This document shows positions 9,392-19,533 of a DNA stretch of 64,000 nucleotides, one piece after another. The stretch covers positions 111,454-175,453 of the forward strand of contig JBBIQS010000005.1 of the NCBI GenBank assembly GCA_037442205.1. The letters run 5' to 3'. The first letter of the stretch is position 1, and each line of letters starts with the position of its first letter. A program made the translations under genes and the position numbers. Source of the DNA: JBBIQS01 sp037442205 (GTDB lineage Bacteria > Myxococcota > Myxococcia > Myxococcales > UBA5297). The notes beneath the pieces were generated by a model, which was not told the DNA's origin, did not search any database, and saw only the letters and a program-made list of their open reading frames with translations.

Positions 9392-11994
9392 TGACCTCCC
9401 GCGCCTCGCGCGCCCTCCTGTGCGCCCTCGCCGTCGCCCTGCCCGCCCCGGCCCTCGCCGACCTGTTCTCTCCCGGCGACCTGGCCCGGCCCCACGCGAA
9501 CCTGGAGGGCCTGTCGCACTGCACCGACTGCCACGTCGCCGGCAAGCAGCTGTCCGAGGAGCGCTGCCTGGAGTGCCACAAGGAGCTGAAGGCCGACGTC
9601 GCCGCCAGCAAGGGCTTCCACGGCAAGCTGGCCCCTGACAAGCGCGCCTGCGAGACCTGCCACCACGATCACCAGGGCCGCGACTACCAGATGGTCGAGT
9701 GGCCCCAGGGCAAGAAGCAGTTCGACCACGGCGCCCGCACCGGCTTCCCGCTGCGCGCCAAGCACGCCGAGGCCGACTGCGAGAAGTGCCACGACCCGCG
9801 CCGAATCACCGATCCCAAGGTCAAGCAGCTGCTCAAGGACCAGCCCAAGCGCGCCACCTTCCTCGGCCTGCCCCAGACCTGCCAGAGCTGCCACTTCGAC
9901 GAGCACCGCAAGCAGCTGCCGCTGACCTGCGAGAAGTGCCACGACGAGCGCGGCTTCAAGCCGGCCCCCAAGTTCGACCACGCCAAGACCGAGTACCGGC
10001 TCGAGGGCAAGCACGCCAAGGTGGCCTGCGACAAGTGCCACCTGAAGCAGGAGGACGGCTCGACTGCGGCCGACGCCTTCCCGGCCCCCAAGGTCGCCGC
10101 CACCTTCGTCAAGTACAAGGAAATCCCGCACGCCGCCTGCACCGACTGCCACAAGGACCCGCACCAGGGGAAGTTCGGCGACAACTGCGTCAAGTGCCAC
10201 ACCGTCGCCGGCTGGCGGGTGCTCAACAACCTGGAGAAGGAGCGCGGCTTCCACGAGAAGACCCGCTTCCCGCTGCGCGGGGCCCACACCACCGTCGACT
10301 GCAAGGCCTGCCACGCCCAGGGCCGCAAGTTCCGCGGCACCCCCTTCGAGCGCTGCACCCCGTGCCACCTCGACGCTCACTGGGGCACCATCGCCGAGGC
10401 CCAGGGGATCAAGGACCCGGACTGCACCGTCTGCCACGACGTCGAGTCCTTCAAGCCGGCCAAGTTCGAGCTCGAGCAGCACCAGAAGACCCGCTTCGCC
10501 CTCGAGGGCTCGCACAAGATCGTCGGCTGCACCCTGTGCCACACCCCCGATCCCAAGCTGGCGGCCAAGGTCACCGACGCGGTGCGCAAGGACCTCAAGA
10601 AGAAGGGGCGGCTGGAGCTGTTCAGCGCCGCGCGCCTGCCCATCCCGCAGGCCGAGACCTGCCACACCTGCCACCAGGACGTGCACGACGGCCAGTTCAC
10701 CTCCGGCGGCGGCAAGCGGGAGGGCAAGGTGGCCCTGGCCTCGCTGACCGGGAACGCCGCCGGCCGCTGCGCCGACTGCCACTCGCTCGACTCCTTCCAT
10801 CAGCTCAAGTTCGACCACCAGAAGGACAGCCGCTTCCCGCTCACCGGCAAGCACCTCAAGGTCGGCTGCGAGAAGTGCCACCTCGCCGACGCCGCCAAGG
10901 TGGTGCGCTACAAGCCGCTGGCCACCGACTGCGCCAGCTGCCACCGCGACATCCACCTCGGCCAGCTGGCGGAGAAGAAGACCACCCGCTGCGAGAAGTG
11001 CCACGTCACCGAGGACTTCAAGAAGGTCTCCTTCACCCACGCCCCGCCCTTCACCACCTTCCTGCTCGAGGGCAAGCACCAGAAGCTGGAGTGCCAGAAG
11101 TGCCACCCGCCGGTGCAGGTGGCCCCCGGCGAGATGTCCAAGCGCTACAAGCCGCTGCCCAGGAACTGCGCCGGCTGCCACGCCGACGCGCACAAGGGCG
11201 CCTTCGCCGGCCTGGAGCCGAGCGCCAGCGGCGAGCTGGTCAAGGTCGCGGCCAACAAAGGCAAGACCCGCTGCGAGGCCTGCCACAGCTCCGAGAGCTG
11301 GCTGGAGGCCAAGTTCGACCACTCCCGCACCGGCTTCGACCTCAAGGGACAGCACGCCCGGGCCATGTGCCAGCAGTGCCACACCACCGGCTTCGAGAAG
11401 GCCACCCCGCGCCAGTGCGCCGGCTGCCACCTCGACGTCCACCAGGGCCAGCTGGGCAAGCGCTGCGAGGGCTGCCACGACGAGTCGAACTGGCGCACCA
11501 AGTTCAGCGCCGACGCCCACCGCACCGGCAACTTCCCGCTGAGCGGCCGGCACGCGCTGATCCCCTGCCAGCAGTGCCACCTCGACGAGCGCGACCGGAC
11601 CTTCAGCCGCGCCACCCAGGACTGCGCCGGCTGCCACCAGCAGGACTACCAGCGCACCGCGCTGACCTCGATGAACCACCAGGCCGCCGGCTTCTCCACC
11701 GACTGCCGAAGCTGCCACCAGCCCTTCGGCTTCTCGCCGGCGCGATTCCCGCAGCACGACGACTGCTTCCAGATCAGCGGCGGCCCACACGGCGCGATCC
11801 GCTGTCTGGACTGCCACTCGACGATGCCGAGCCTGACCACCGGCGCCACCTGCCAGACCGGCACCGCCGCCTGCACCCGCTGCCACACCCACTCCTGCGA
11901 CCGCACCGATGGCCGCCACAAGTCGGTGCCCGGGTACCAGTGCAAGGACCGCAAGTGCTACGAGTGCCACCGCTTCTCCAAGGGAGGCGGCTGA
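9391..11994 (+). CDS. Periplasmic multiheme c-type cytochrome, 30 heme motifs
   Basis: 867 residues with a cleavable signal peptide (~1-23, ending ALA) and 30 CxxCH heme-attachment motifs by my count, one per ~29 residues. At least nine of them are the end of a longer repeat: FDH, four to six residues, F-x-L-x-GKH, four residues, then CxxCH. This resembles the repeated heme units of NrfH/class III-type multihemes; the FDH and GKH histidines are good candidates for distal axial ligands. The ATG overlaps the stop of the upstream reductase, giving translational coupling. A probable outer-membrane protein follows 43 bases downstream. Role inferred: a long electron wire across the periplasm. No substrate-reductase signature (nitrite, tetrathionate) was recognised. 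Confidence 0.93.
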   Translation: MTSRASRALLCALAVALPAPALADLFSPGDLARPHANLEGLSHCTDCHVAGKQLSEERCLECHKELKADVAASKGFHGKLAPDKRACETCHHDHQGRDYQMVEWPQGKKQFDHGARTGFPLRAKHAEADCEKCHDPRRITDPKVKQLLKDQPKRATFLGLPQTCQSCHFDEHRKQLPLTCEKCHDERGFKPAPKFDHAKTEYRLEGKHAKVACDKCHLKQEDGSTAADAFPAPKVAATFVKYKEIPHAACTDCHKDPHQGKFGDNCVKCHTVAGWRVLNNLEKERGFHEKTRFPLRGAHTTVDCKACHAQGRKFRGTPFERCTPCHLDAHWGTIAEAQGIKDPDCTVCHDVESFKPAKFELEQHQKTRFALEGSHKIVGCTLCHTPDPKLAAKVTDAVRKDLKKKGRLELFSAARLPIPQAETCHTCHQDVHDGQFTSGGGKREGKVALASLTGNAAGRCADCHSLDSFHQLKFDHQKDSRFPLTGKHLKVGCEKCHLADAAKVVRYKPLATDCASCHRDIHLGQLAEKKTTRCEKCHVTEDFKKVSFTHAPPFTTFLLEGKHQKLECQKCHPPVQVAPGEMSKRYKPLPRNCAGCHADAHKGAFAGLEPSASGELVKVAANKGKTRCEACHSSESWLEAKFDHSRTGFDLKGQHARAMCQQCHTTGFEKATPRQCAGCHLDVHQGQLGKRCEGCHDESNWRTKFSADAHRTGNFPLSGRHALIPCQQCHLDERDRTFSRATQDCAGCHQQDYQRTALTSMNHQAAGFSTDCRSCHQPFGFSPARFPQHDDCFQISGGPHGAIRCLDCHSTMPSLTTGATCQTGTAACTRCHTHSCDRTDGRHKSVPGYQCKDRKCYECHRFSKGGG

Positions 11995-12037
11995 TGCGCC
12001 CCGCTGAGTCCCCCCGCCCTGCCGCCCGGAGTGAGCG

Positions 12038-13690
12038 ATGACCAGCCTTCCCTTCCTGGCGATGGCCTTGGAGCTGCTGCTGGCGGCCCCGGCCGCGGAC
12101 CGCGAGGGACAGGTTGTCTCAGCCAGCCGCCACCGCCTCTACCTGAACAAGGGCAGCCGGGACGGGCTCGAGGTCGGGGCAGTGCTGCACCTGCGGCGCG
12201 GACAGCGCTCCCAGGGGACCTGCACCGTGGAGTGGGTGAGCGATCGCCACGGCACCTGCACCGGCGACGGGATCAAGGTGGGCGACACCTTCTCGGTGAC
12301 CCCTCCGACCCCCGCCCCGGCGCTGGCCTCGCTGCGCTCGTCGGCCCCGCTCAGCGCCTCGGAGCTGGAGGTGCGGCGGGCGGCGCTGGTCGAGGCCAGC
12401 ATCCCCAAGGTCGAATTCAAGGGCCCCCAGAGCGGACTGGCGGTCCCGCTGCGGGCCGACGCCGCGCTGACGCACTCCAGCTGGGCCTCGGTCACCGCCA
12501 CCGGCGGTCCGTTCGCGGTCGAGCGGCTGGACATGGCGGTCCGCGGCTACCCGATCGGCGGCGGCTTCAAGTTCCTCACCGACCTGACCCTGATGCAGTG
12601 GACCCAGCGCTCGATGCTGGACCGGACCTTCGGGGCCAATGGCTTCCGAGGGGACGAGCTGTCGACCTGGCTGTACGTGCGCCAGCTGGAGATCGCCTCG
12701 CACGACTCGAGCCGCTGGTGGCACCTGTCGGCAGGGCGGGTGCGACCCTCGGCGATGCCGGGCGTGGCCGGGCTCGACGGCGCCCAGGCCGGCTGGCACA
12801 ACGCCAGCGGAACCGCCGAGGCCGGAGCCTACGGCGGCCTGCTGCCAGATCCGATCACCCTGGGCATCGGCAGCGCGGTTACCGCCGGCGCCTACTACTC
12901 GGTGGAGCACCGCGGCCAGCATGACGACACGCTGCGCTGGATCCGCCAGGACGCCCGGGTAGCGGTGCTGACCTCGAGCGCCATCGGCCAGCGGATCGAG
13001 GCCCAGGCCGGCTTGGAAGGCGCGATCGGCCCCACCGATCTGGCCGCCGACGTGCGCGCCGGGCTGGTGACGCCGCAGGGATTCGTCCTCTCCAATGCCC
13101 GGCTCGACTTCGACTGGCGCCTCGGCGAGTCGCTGCGGCTGCAGGCCTCGGGGCGGTGGATCGGGGAGCGCGACCCGGAACTTATCGCGGTCGCCTCCTC
13201 CGCCTACTCCGGCCGGATGCTGCGCGCCGACGCGGCGTTGCTCTACGACGTCAGCCGCCAACTGAGCGTGGGCTTCAACGTCGGTGCGATGGAGGATCTC
13301 GACACCGTGCTCGGCCGGGTCCTGGCTGGACCGCAGCTGACCCTGCCGCACCTGTGGTCAAACAAGCTCTCTTTGGGACTTGGCTACGAGGAGGAGTTCG
13401 GCTGGATGGGCGGCCGGGCCGCCTACCTGCAGGCGGTGGTGCTGCCGGTGGGCAAGTTCCGGCTGTTGACCCGGGTGTCCTACTACGCCGACATCCCCAC
13501 GCGCGTGGGGGTGACCGACTGGACCGCCTCCGGCCAGGAGCTGGGCCTGTACTTCAACGTGAGTGCGCCCTTGGCCAAATGGCTGTCGGTCCGCGCTTCG
13601 TTCCTGGGCAGGCTCGACCTGGGGCAGCTGGCCTCGGGCGCGAGTCAGGCTGGGATGACCTTCAACCTGGGGCTGGCCGGGGAGCTGTAG
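12038..13690 (+). CDS. Probable outer-membrane beta-barrel protein of the cytochrome operon
   Basis: 550 residues with a short signal peptide (~1-20). Residues ~24-85 form a small domain (VVSASRHRLYLNKGSRDGLE, then VGAVLHLRRG) that resembles the FlgT C-terminal/SH3-like fold. From ~100 onward there are alternating short amphipathic strands rich in Trp, Tyr, Gly and Arg (for example SSRWWHLSAGRVRP, LWSNKLSLGLGYEEEFGW), the look of an outer-membrane barrel. The last residue is Leu rather than Phe/Trp, which is atypical. No heme or metal motif is seen. It lies 43 bases after the 30-heme cytochrome gene and ends just before a hairpin, so it closes this operon. By analogy with porin-cytochrome systems it could hold or dock the cytochrome; this is inference and it does not look like MtrB. 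Confidence 0.7.
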   Translation: MTSLPFLAMALELLLAAPAADREGQVVSASRHRLYLNKGSRDGLEVGAVLHLRRGQRSQGTCTVEWVSDRHGTCTGDGIKVGDTFSVTPPTPAPALASLRSSAPLSASELEVRRAALVEASIPKVEFKGPQSGLAVPLRADAALTHSSWASVTATGGPFAVERLDMAVRGYPIGGGFKFLTDLTLMQWTQRSMLDRTFGANGFRGDELSTWLYVRQLEIASHDSSRWWHLSAGRVRPSAMPGVAGLDGAQAGWHNASGTAEAGAYGGLLPDPITLGIGSAVTAGAYYSVEHRGQHDDTLRWIRQDARVAVLTSSAIGQRIEAQAGLEGAIGPTDLAADVRAGLVTPQGFVLSNARLDFDWRLGESLRLQASGRWIGERDPELIAVASSAYSGRMLRADAALLYDVSRQLSVGFNVGAMEDLDTVLGRVLAGPQLTLPHLWSNKLSLGLGYEEEFGWMGGRAAYLQAVVLPVGKFRLLTRVSYYADIPTRVGVTDWTASGQELGLYFNVSAPLAKWLSVRASFLGRLDLGQLASGASQAGMTFNLGLAGEL

Positions 13691-13691
13691 C

Positions 13692-13745
13692 TCCCCGCCG
13701 CGGGCGCACCCGACTCCCAGCCAGCGCGGCGGGGATTGTGCCCTG
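13692..13745 (+). terminator. Putative terminator hairpin after the cytochrome operon
   Basis: An 11-bp GC-only-core inverted repeat (13692-13702 against 13735-13745) with a 32-base loop lies directly after the stop at 13690. There is no clear T run on the plus strand, so termination may be partial or factor-dependent. Confidence 0.4.
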
Positions 13746-13827
13746 TCTCACGGCCTCCTCCTCGCGGCGGTCTCTTCCTTGGCGCGCCTGAAGCCGCTGT
13801 GCTCTCCTCGGCGACGGGGAGGTGCTC

Positions 13828-14946
13828 ATGCGAAGCCCCGCGCTCTTGACGCTGCTGTCCGTTGCCTGCACCCAACCTGCCGCCCGGCCTACAGCGCCGG
13901 AGCAGGTGGTTCACTTCCGCGATACCCCTGCCGACTTCGCCCAGCTCGGCCTGACCGCCCAGGTGGTCCCGCGCGAGGACGGGCGCCACACCCAGCCCGG
14001 CTCCGACGAATACGAGTGGTGGTACCTGGACGGCGTGGCCCAGGACGGCACCCTGGTGGTGGTCTGGTTCGGCGACAACTGGCTGGTGGGCACCAAGACC
14101 CGGCAGGTGGCGATTGAGGTTTCGCCGCCGGGGAAGCCCACGCGGAGCGCCCGCTACCTCACCCACGACCCCGGCGAGTTCTCGCGCGAGGCGGCGGACG
14201 TGCGCATCGGCCTGAACCGCCTCGCCGGCAATCTGGAGCGCTACGAGATCCACCTCGACCCTGCCCAGGTCGCCGGCGTGGGATGCGATCTCACCCTCAC
14301 CCGGCGGGTGATCTCCTACCGCCCGGGAACCGGCTACATGGCCGCGGGAGCCGACTACTTCGCCTGGCTGGTGGCCGTCCCAGAGGGCGAGCTGTCGGGA
14401 ACGCTGTCGATCGACGGAGTGAGCGTGCCGTTCACCGGCAGCGGCTATCACGACCACAACTGGGGCAATGTGCCGCCGTGGAAGCTGTTCCGCAATTGGT
14501 GGTGGGGGCGCGGCGACGCCGGCGGTCGGACGGTGGTGATGTCCGAGCTCCGCCCGGCGGTCGGCCGCGGCGACCGCCCGTTGCCGCTGCTGTTCATCGC
14601 CAGCAAAGAGGGAGTACAGCTGGAGGCCCACGGCGAGAAAGCCAGATTCACCGAAGGCCCACCGGCGCCGCATGGAGATGCGCGCCACCAGGTCTCGCTG
14701 GCGGAGAGCGTCGAGATCACGCCGCTGCCGCCGGCGGCCACCTCGCCTCGAGTGACCTTCATGCGCCAGGGCGCGCCCACCACCTCGGCCGACCTGCTGA
14801 TGGAGAAGCCCGCCGCGGTTCGCTGGCTGGCGCGCGTGGCGGGCCGCTCTCCCTGGTACACCCGCTGGGCGAGCTCGATGGAAATCGAGATCGACGGCAA
14901 CCGCACCCCGGGCACGGGCACCCTCGAGTTCATGGACTTCGAGTAA
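13828..14946 (+). CDS. CrtC/AttH-like lipocalin-family lipoprotein
   Basis: 372 residues. The family (hydroxyneurosporene synthase/AttH-like, a double lipocalin-type barrel) is recognised from EYEWWYLDG (~62-69) and the hallmark GYHDHNWG (~206-213), with the following KLFRNWWWGRG. Carotenoid 1,2-hydratases carry this fold, but so do many proteins of unknown function, and no carotenoid genes are near. The start at 13828 is preferred over the GTG at 13822 because GGGGAGG ends six bases before it. The first 14 residues then form a short lipoprotein signal ending LSVAC, pointing to a lipid-anchored extracytoplasmic protein. It is convergent with the next gene, 36 bases away. Substrate unknown. 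Confidence 0.75.
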   Translation: MRSPALLTLLSVACTQPAARPTAPEQVVHFRDTPADFAQLGLTAQVVPREDGRHTQPGSDEYEWWYLDGVAQDGTLVVVWFGDNWLVGTKTRQVAIEVSPPGKPTRSARYLTHDPGEFSREAADVRIGLNRLAGNLERYEIHLDPAQVAGVGCDLTLTRRVISYRPGTGYMAAGADYFAWLVAVPEGELSGTLSIDGVSVPFTGSGYHDHNWGNVPPWKLFRNWWWGRGDAGGRTVVMSELRPAVGRGDRPLPLLFIASKEGVQLEAHGEKARFTEGPPAPHGDARHQVSLAESVEITPLPPAATSPRVTFMRQGAPTTSADLLMEKPAAVRWLARVAGRSPWYTRWASSMEIEIDGNRTPGTGTLEFMDFE

Positions 14947-14982
14947 GGAATCCGCCGCGCGCGGCCGCAGGCGCGATGAAGA

Positions 14983-16428
14983 TCAGTAGAAGGTGCGAAC
15001 CATGAGGGCGCCGTTGAGGTCGAAGACAGCCGTCGAGCGGCCCGAGGGATCCCTGGCCAGTCGCGTCGCGTTCGTCTTGCGGCTGTCGCCCTGATCGAGC
15101 AGGTCCGGGGTCGTCCAGCCCGAGCCGGCAACGAAGGTGCTGAACCAAGCGTCGCGGCCCATCATGTCGCCGGCCACCCAGGTCAGCGACGGCGCCCCGC
15201 CGCCGAAGGCGAGCTGCGGGCTGGCGGCGGGCGCCGAGCCGGTTCCCAGCGACTGAGGGGTCGACCACCCTCCGCCTCCGGAGGCCTGGGTGACGAAGAC
15301 CCGCTCTACGGTGCCGTCCGATTCGTGCCAGGCGACCGCGGTCTCGCCGTTGCGGTCCATCGCCAGGGAGTGGTCGAGCGCGTATTGAGCGCCGCTGGAG
15401 AGCTTGGCCTCCGCTTCCCAACCCTGGCCGGCGGCATGGCGCCGGCCATAGATGGTGCCGGTACCGGCGAAACGCCAGTAGGCGACGACGAAGTTGCCGC
15501 TGGCATCCATCGCCACCTGCGGATCGGAGCCGCTGGAGAGATCAACCTGCTCGGCGGCCGACCACCCGCCGTAGGACGAAAAGATGCTCGCCGAGACGTG
15601 GTTGGCCGAGCCGTCCCAGCGATACCAGACCGCCACCGCGCTGGTGCCGTCCGGCCTGCAGGCCAGCCAGGGCGAGCGCCCCGCCCCCAGCTCCACCGGC
15701 GCGCTCCATCCGCTGGCGGTGCGCCGCCTGGCCCAGATGCTTCCACCCTGCTCCCACACCGCGAAGCCGTTGCCCTGGTCGTCCATCGCCAGGTGCATGC
15801 CGTAGGTGATGCGGGCACTGCTGGTCTCCAGCAGCTCGGGCGCGCTCCAGCTCGTGCCGTCGTAGCGGCTGATCCAGGCGTTCTCCAGTCCGGCGCCGCC
15901 GTCCCAGCGGACCCATCCGGCGAGGGCGGTCCCGTCGGCGCTGGCGGCCAGCTCGAGGGTGTTCACGTTCACGGTCCCGGCCTCGATGGTCGAGGCGACG
16001 CTCCAGCCGGACGTGCGGCCGTAGGTGCTGCCGCGCACGCTGCCCGACTCTTGCCAGACCACGAACCCGGTCGAGGCGGTCGCGGTCGCCACCCGGAAGG
16101 CTCCGGAGATTCCGCTCGGCGCCAGCTCGACGAGACTGCCAGCGGGCGGAGGGCCTCCGGCATCGTCAGTTGACGCATCGGCCATTCCGACATCGGCGGC
16201 TCCGGCGTCCGAATCGCCGGCATCCAGACCGACATCCGAGCTCCCAGCGTCCGAGTCACTGGCGTCCAGTATGCCGGCGTCCGTCCCGGAGTCGGACAGG
16301 CCGGAATCGAGCTCCGGCGCCCCGCTGTCGGGCTGCGCCGAATTGCCGACGTCGGTCGAAGAGACCGGGGGCGACGAGCACGCCGCCGCCAGCAGGGCAA
16401 CGGCCAAGAGAGCGTTGCGAGCGTTCAT
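14983..16428 (-). CDS. Asp-rich-linker lipoprotein with sialidase-like (BNR) repeats
   Basis: 481 residues. A lipoprotein signal (ALLAVALLAAAC, C17) is followed at ~25-91 by a low-complexity linker of Asp, Ser, Ala and Gly (units such as DSDAG), then by a repeat region of ~390 residues. The repeats have the form GW.....L.........P.LA.D..G...A.W and resemble the Asp-box/BNR propellers of sialidase-like proteins, without clear catalytic residues. The start at 16428 gives a perfect lipoprotein signal and has AGAGGA ~8 bases upstream; the longer frame to 16554 lacks both. Similar linker-plus-propeller lipoproteins are abundant in myxobacteria; function unknown. It is divergent from the kinase gene, separated by 272 bases in which no clear promoter was found. 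Confidence 0.8.
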   Translation of the reverse strand: MNARNALLAVALLAAACSSPPVSSTDVGNSAQPDSGAPELDSGLSDSGTDAGILDASDSDAGSSDVGLDAGDSDAGAADVGMADASTDDAGGPPPAGSLVELAPSGISGAFRVATATASTGFVVWQESGSVRGSTYGRTSGWSVASTIEAGTVNVNTLELAASADGTALAGWVRWDGGAGLENAWISRYDGTSWSAPELLETSSARITYGMHLAMDDQGNGFAVWEQGGSIWARRRTASGWSAPVELGAGRSPWLACRPDGTSAVAVWYRWDGSANHVSASIFSSYGGWSAAEQVDLSSGSDPQVAMDASGNFVVAYWRFAGTGTIYGRRHAAGQGWEAEAKLSSGAQYALDHSLAMDRNGETAVAWHESDGTVERVFVTQASGGGGWSTPQSLGTGSAPAASPQLAFGGGAPSLTWVAGDMMGRDAWFSTFVAGSGWTTPDLLDQGDSRKTNATRLARDPSGRSTAVFDLNGALMVRTFY

Positions 16429-16700
16429 ATGGGTCCTCTTGGTCCTCGCGATCCTTGCCATCAGCCTCTCGAAGCGCGCCCTCGGATCGTCTTCGGCCCA
16501 AGACCCCGAGCCCTTAACCCTCGGCCCGCTGGGGCCCGCGGGCGGGAGCGACATCAGGGTCCGCGGCCTGACGCGGTCGCTCCGAAGTTGCGGCCCCCAG
16601 AATCCTGGGGTGTCGGAGAGGGAGAGGGCCGTCCGGTGGCTCGATGGTGAGGGATTTCTCTCGTGGTGACGAGTGGCATGGTAGCCTAGGCCCGACTGCG

Positions 16701-18374
<1,674 letters not shown>

Positions 18375-18468
18375 TCGCCGGCCGCCGGTTGGCTGGTCGC
18401 GGCGCCAATCGCCGGTGGCGCAGTCCGGTCAGGTTTGCGAAACTGTTCGTTCGCGACCGGAGGTCTGC

Positions 18469-19533
18469 ATGAAAGCCGTATTCGCCCTGCTCCTCGCGGC
18501 AGCGCTCGCCCCGGCCCCGGCGCAGGGCGCCGAGCCCGCCAGCGAGCGCACTGCCGAAGCCAGATCGCACTTCAAGCAGGGCTCCGACCTCTACAAGCGC
18601 GCCCGCTACCAGGAGGCCATCGCCGAGTTCGAGGTCGCCTACCGCCTGCGCCCCCACGGCGTCATCCACTACAACATCGCCCAGTGCCACGAGAAGCTGG
18701 GCGACATCTCCTCCGCCCTGCACCGCTACCACCAGTACCTGCGCGAGGTCCCCGGGGCCAAGGACCGCGCCGTGGTCCAGGCGGCCATCTCCAATCTCGA
18801 AAAGCGCATGAGCGACAAGGGGTTGCAGGCGCTGCTGGTCTTCTCCGAGCCGCTGGGCGCTGAGGTGGCGGTCGACGGCGCCGCCCGGGGCAAGACCCCG
18901 CTGGTCGCCGAGCTCAAGCCCGGCAAGCACTCGCTGACCGTGTCGCTGGCGGGCTACCAGAACGCCACCCGGGAGATCACCCTGGAGGCCTCCAGGTCGC
19001 TGCAGGCCGAGTTCACCCTCCAGGCCGGAGCCGCTTCCGCCGAGGCGCCGCCCCCTCCTCCGCCTCCTTTGACGCTGCCGCCGCTGGTCGCCTTGAAGCC
19101 GGCCGCTTCGTCCCCGGCGGCCGTCCCCCCGCCACCTCCGCCCCCTCCCGCTGCCGCGCCGTCCACGCCCCCTCCGTCCGACGCCCCGGTTGCCTCGGCG
19201 CCGCCGCCGATCGACGACTCTTGGTCCAGGCCCGGGAAGATCATCATCGAGAAGCCCGCGGCGGCAGTGGCCCAGCCGGCTGCCGCCCCAGGACGCCCGA
19301 TCACCTGGGCCGCGCTCGCCGGCGGCGGCGCGCTGGTGGTGGTGGGAGCCGTCCTCGGAGTGATGGCCAAGAACGCCAGCGACGAGATGCTGGCCAGCCA
19401 GCACTCCAAGGCCGAAGTCCAGGCGCTGCACGACCGGGCCCGAGGGATGTCCACCGGGGCCAACGTCCTGTTCGTGGTCGGTGGCGCCGCCGCCGCCACT
19501 GGCGGGGTGCTCTATTTCACGGGGAGGTTCTGA
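18469..19533 (+). CDS. TPR and PEGA domain protein, membrane-anchored
   Basis: 354 residues. A signal peptide (~1-22) is followed by TPR-like helices (~28-110; HFKQGSDLYKRARYQEAIAE, then GVIHYNIAQCHEKLGD), a PEGA domain (~135-195; PLGAEVAVDG, GKTPL, GYQNATREITL), a Pro-rich linker and two hydrophobic segments near the C-terminus (~285-310 and ~330-350). The layout recurs often in myxobacteria next to kinase genes. GGAGG six bases before the ATG fixes the start; the frame is open to 18415. Its stop overlaps the start of the next lipoprotein gene (TGATG), so those two are translationally coupled. It may act as scaffold or sensor at the inner membrane; no enzyme motif is present. Confidence 0.85.
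   Translation: MKAVFALLLAAALAPAPAQGAEPASERTAEARSHFKQGSDLYKRARYQEAIAEFEVAYRLRPHGVIHYNIAQCHEKLGDISSALHRYHQYLREVPGAKDRAVVQAAISNLEKRMSDKGLQALLVFSEPLGAEVAVDGAARGKTPLVAELKPGKHSLTVSLAGYQNATREITLEASRSLQAEFTLQAGAASAEAPPPPPPPLTLPPLVALKPAASSPAAVPPPPPPPPAAAPSTPPPSDAPVASAPPPIDDSWSRPGKIIIEKPAAAVAQPAAAPGRPITWAALAGGGALVVVGAVLGVMAKNASDEMLASQHSKAEVQALHDRARGMSTGANVLFVVGGAAAATGGVLYFTGRF

Noticed and set aside
12038..13690. MtrB/PioB-type porin
   Set aside because: No MtrB-like CxxC motif at the N-terminus and no recognisable sequence match; only the general barrel character and operon context are shared.
13828..14946. Carotenoid 1,2-hydratase (crtC) as a firm call
   Set aside because: The fold motifs fit, but there are no other carotenoid genes and the protein has a lipoprotein signal; only the family level is supported.
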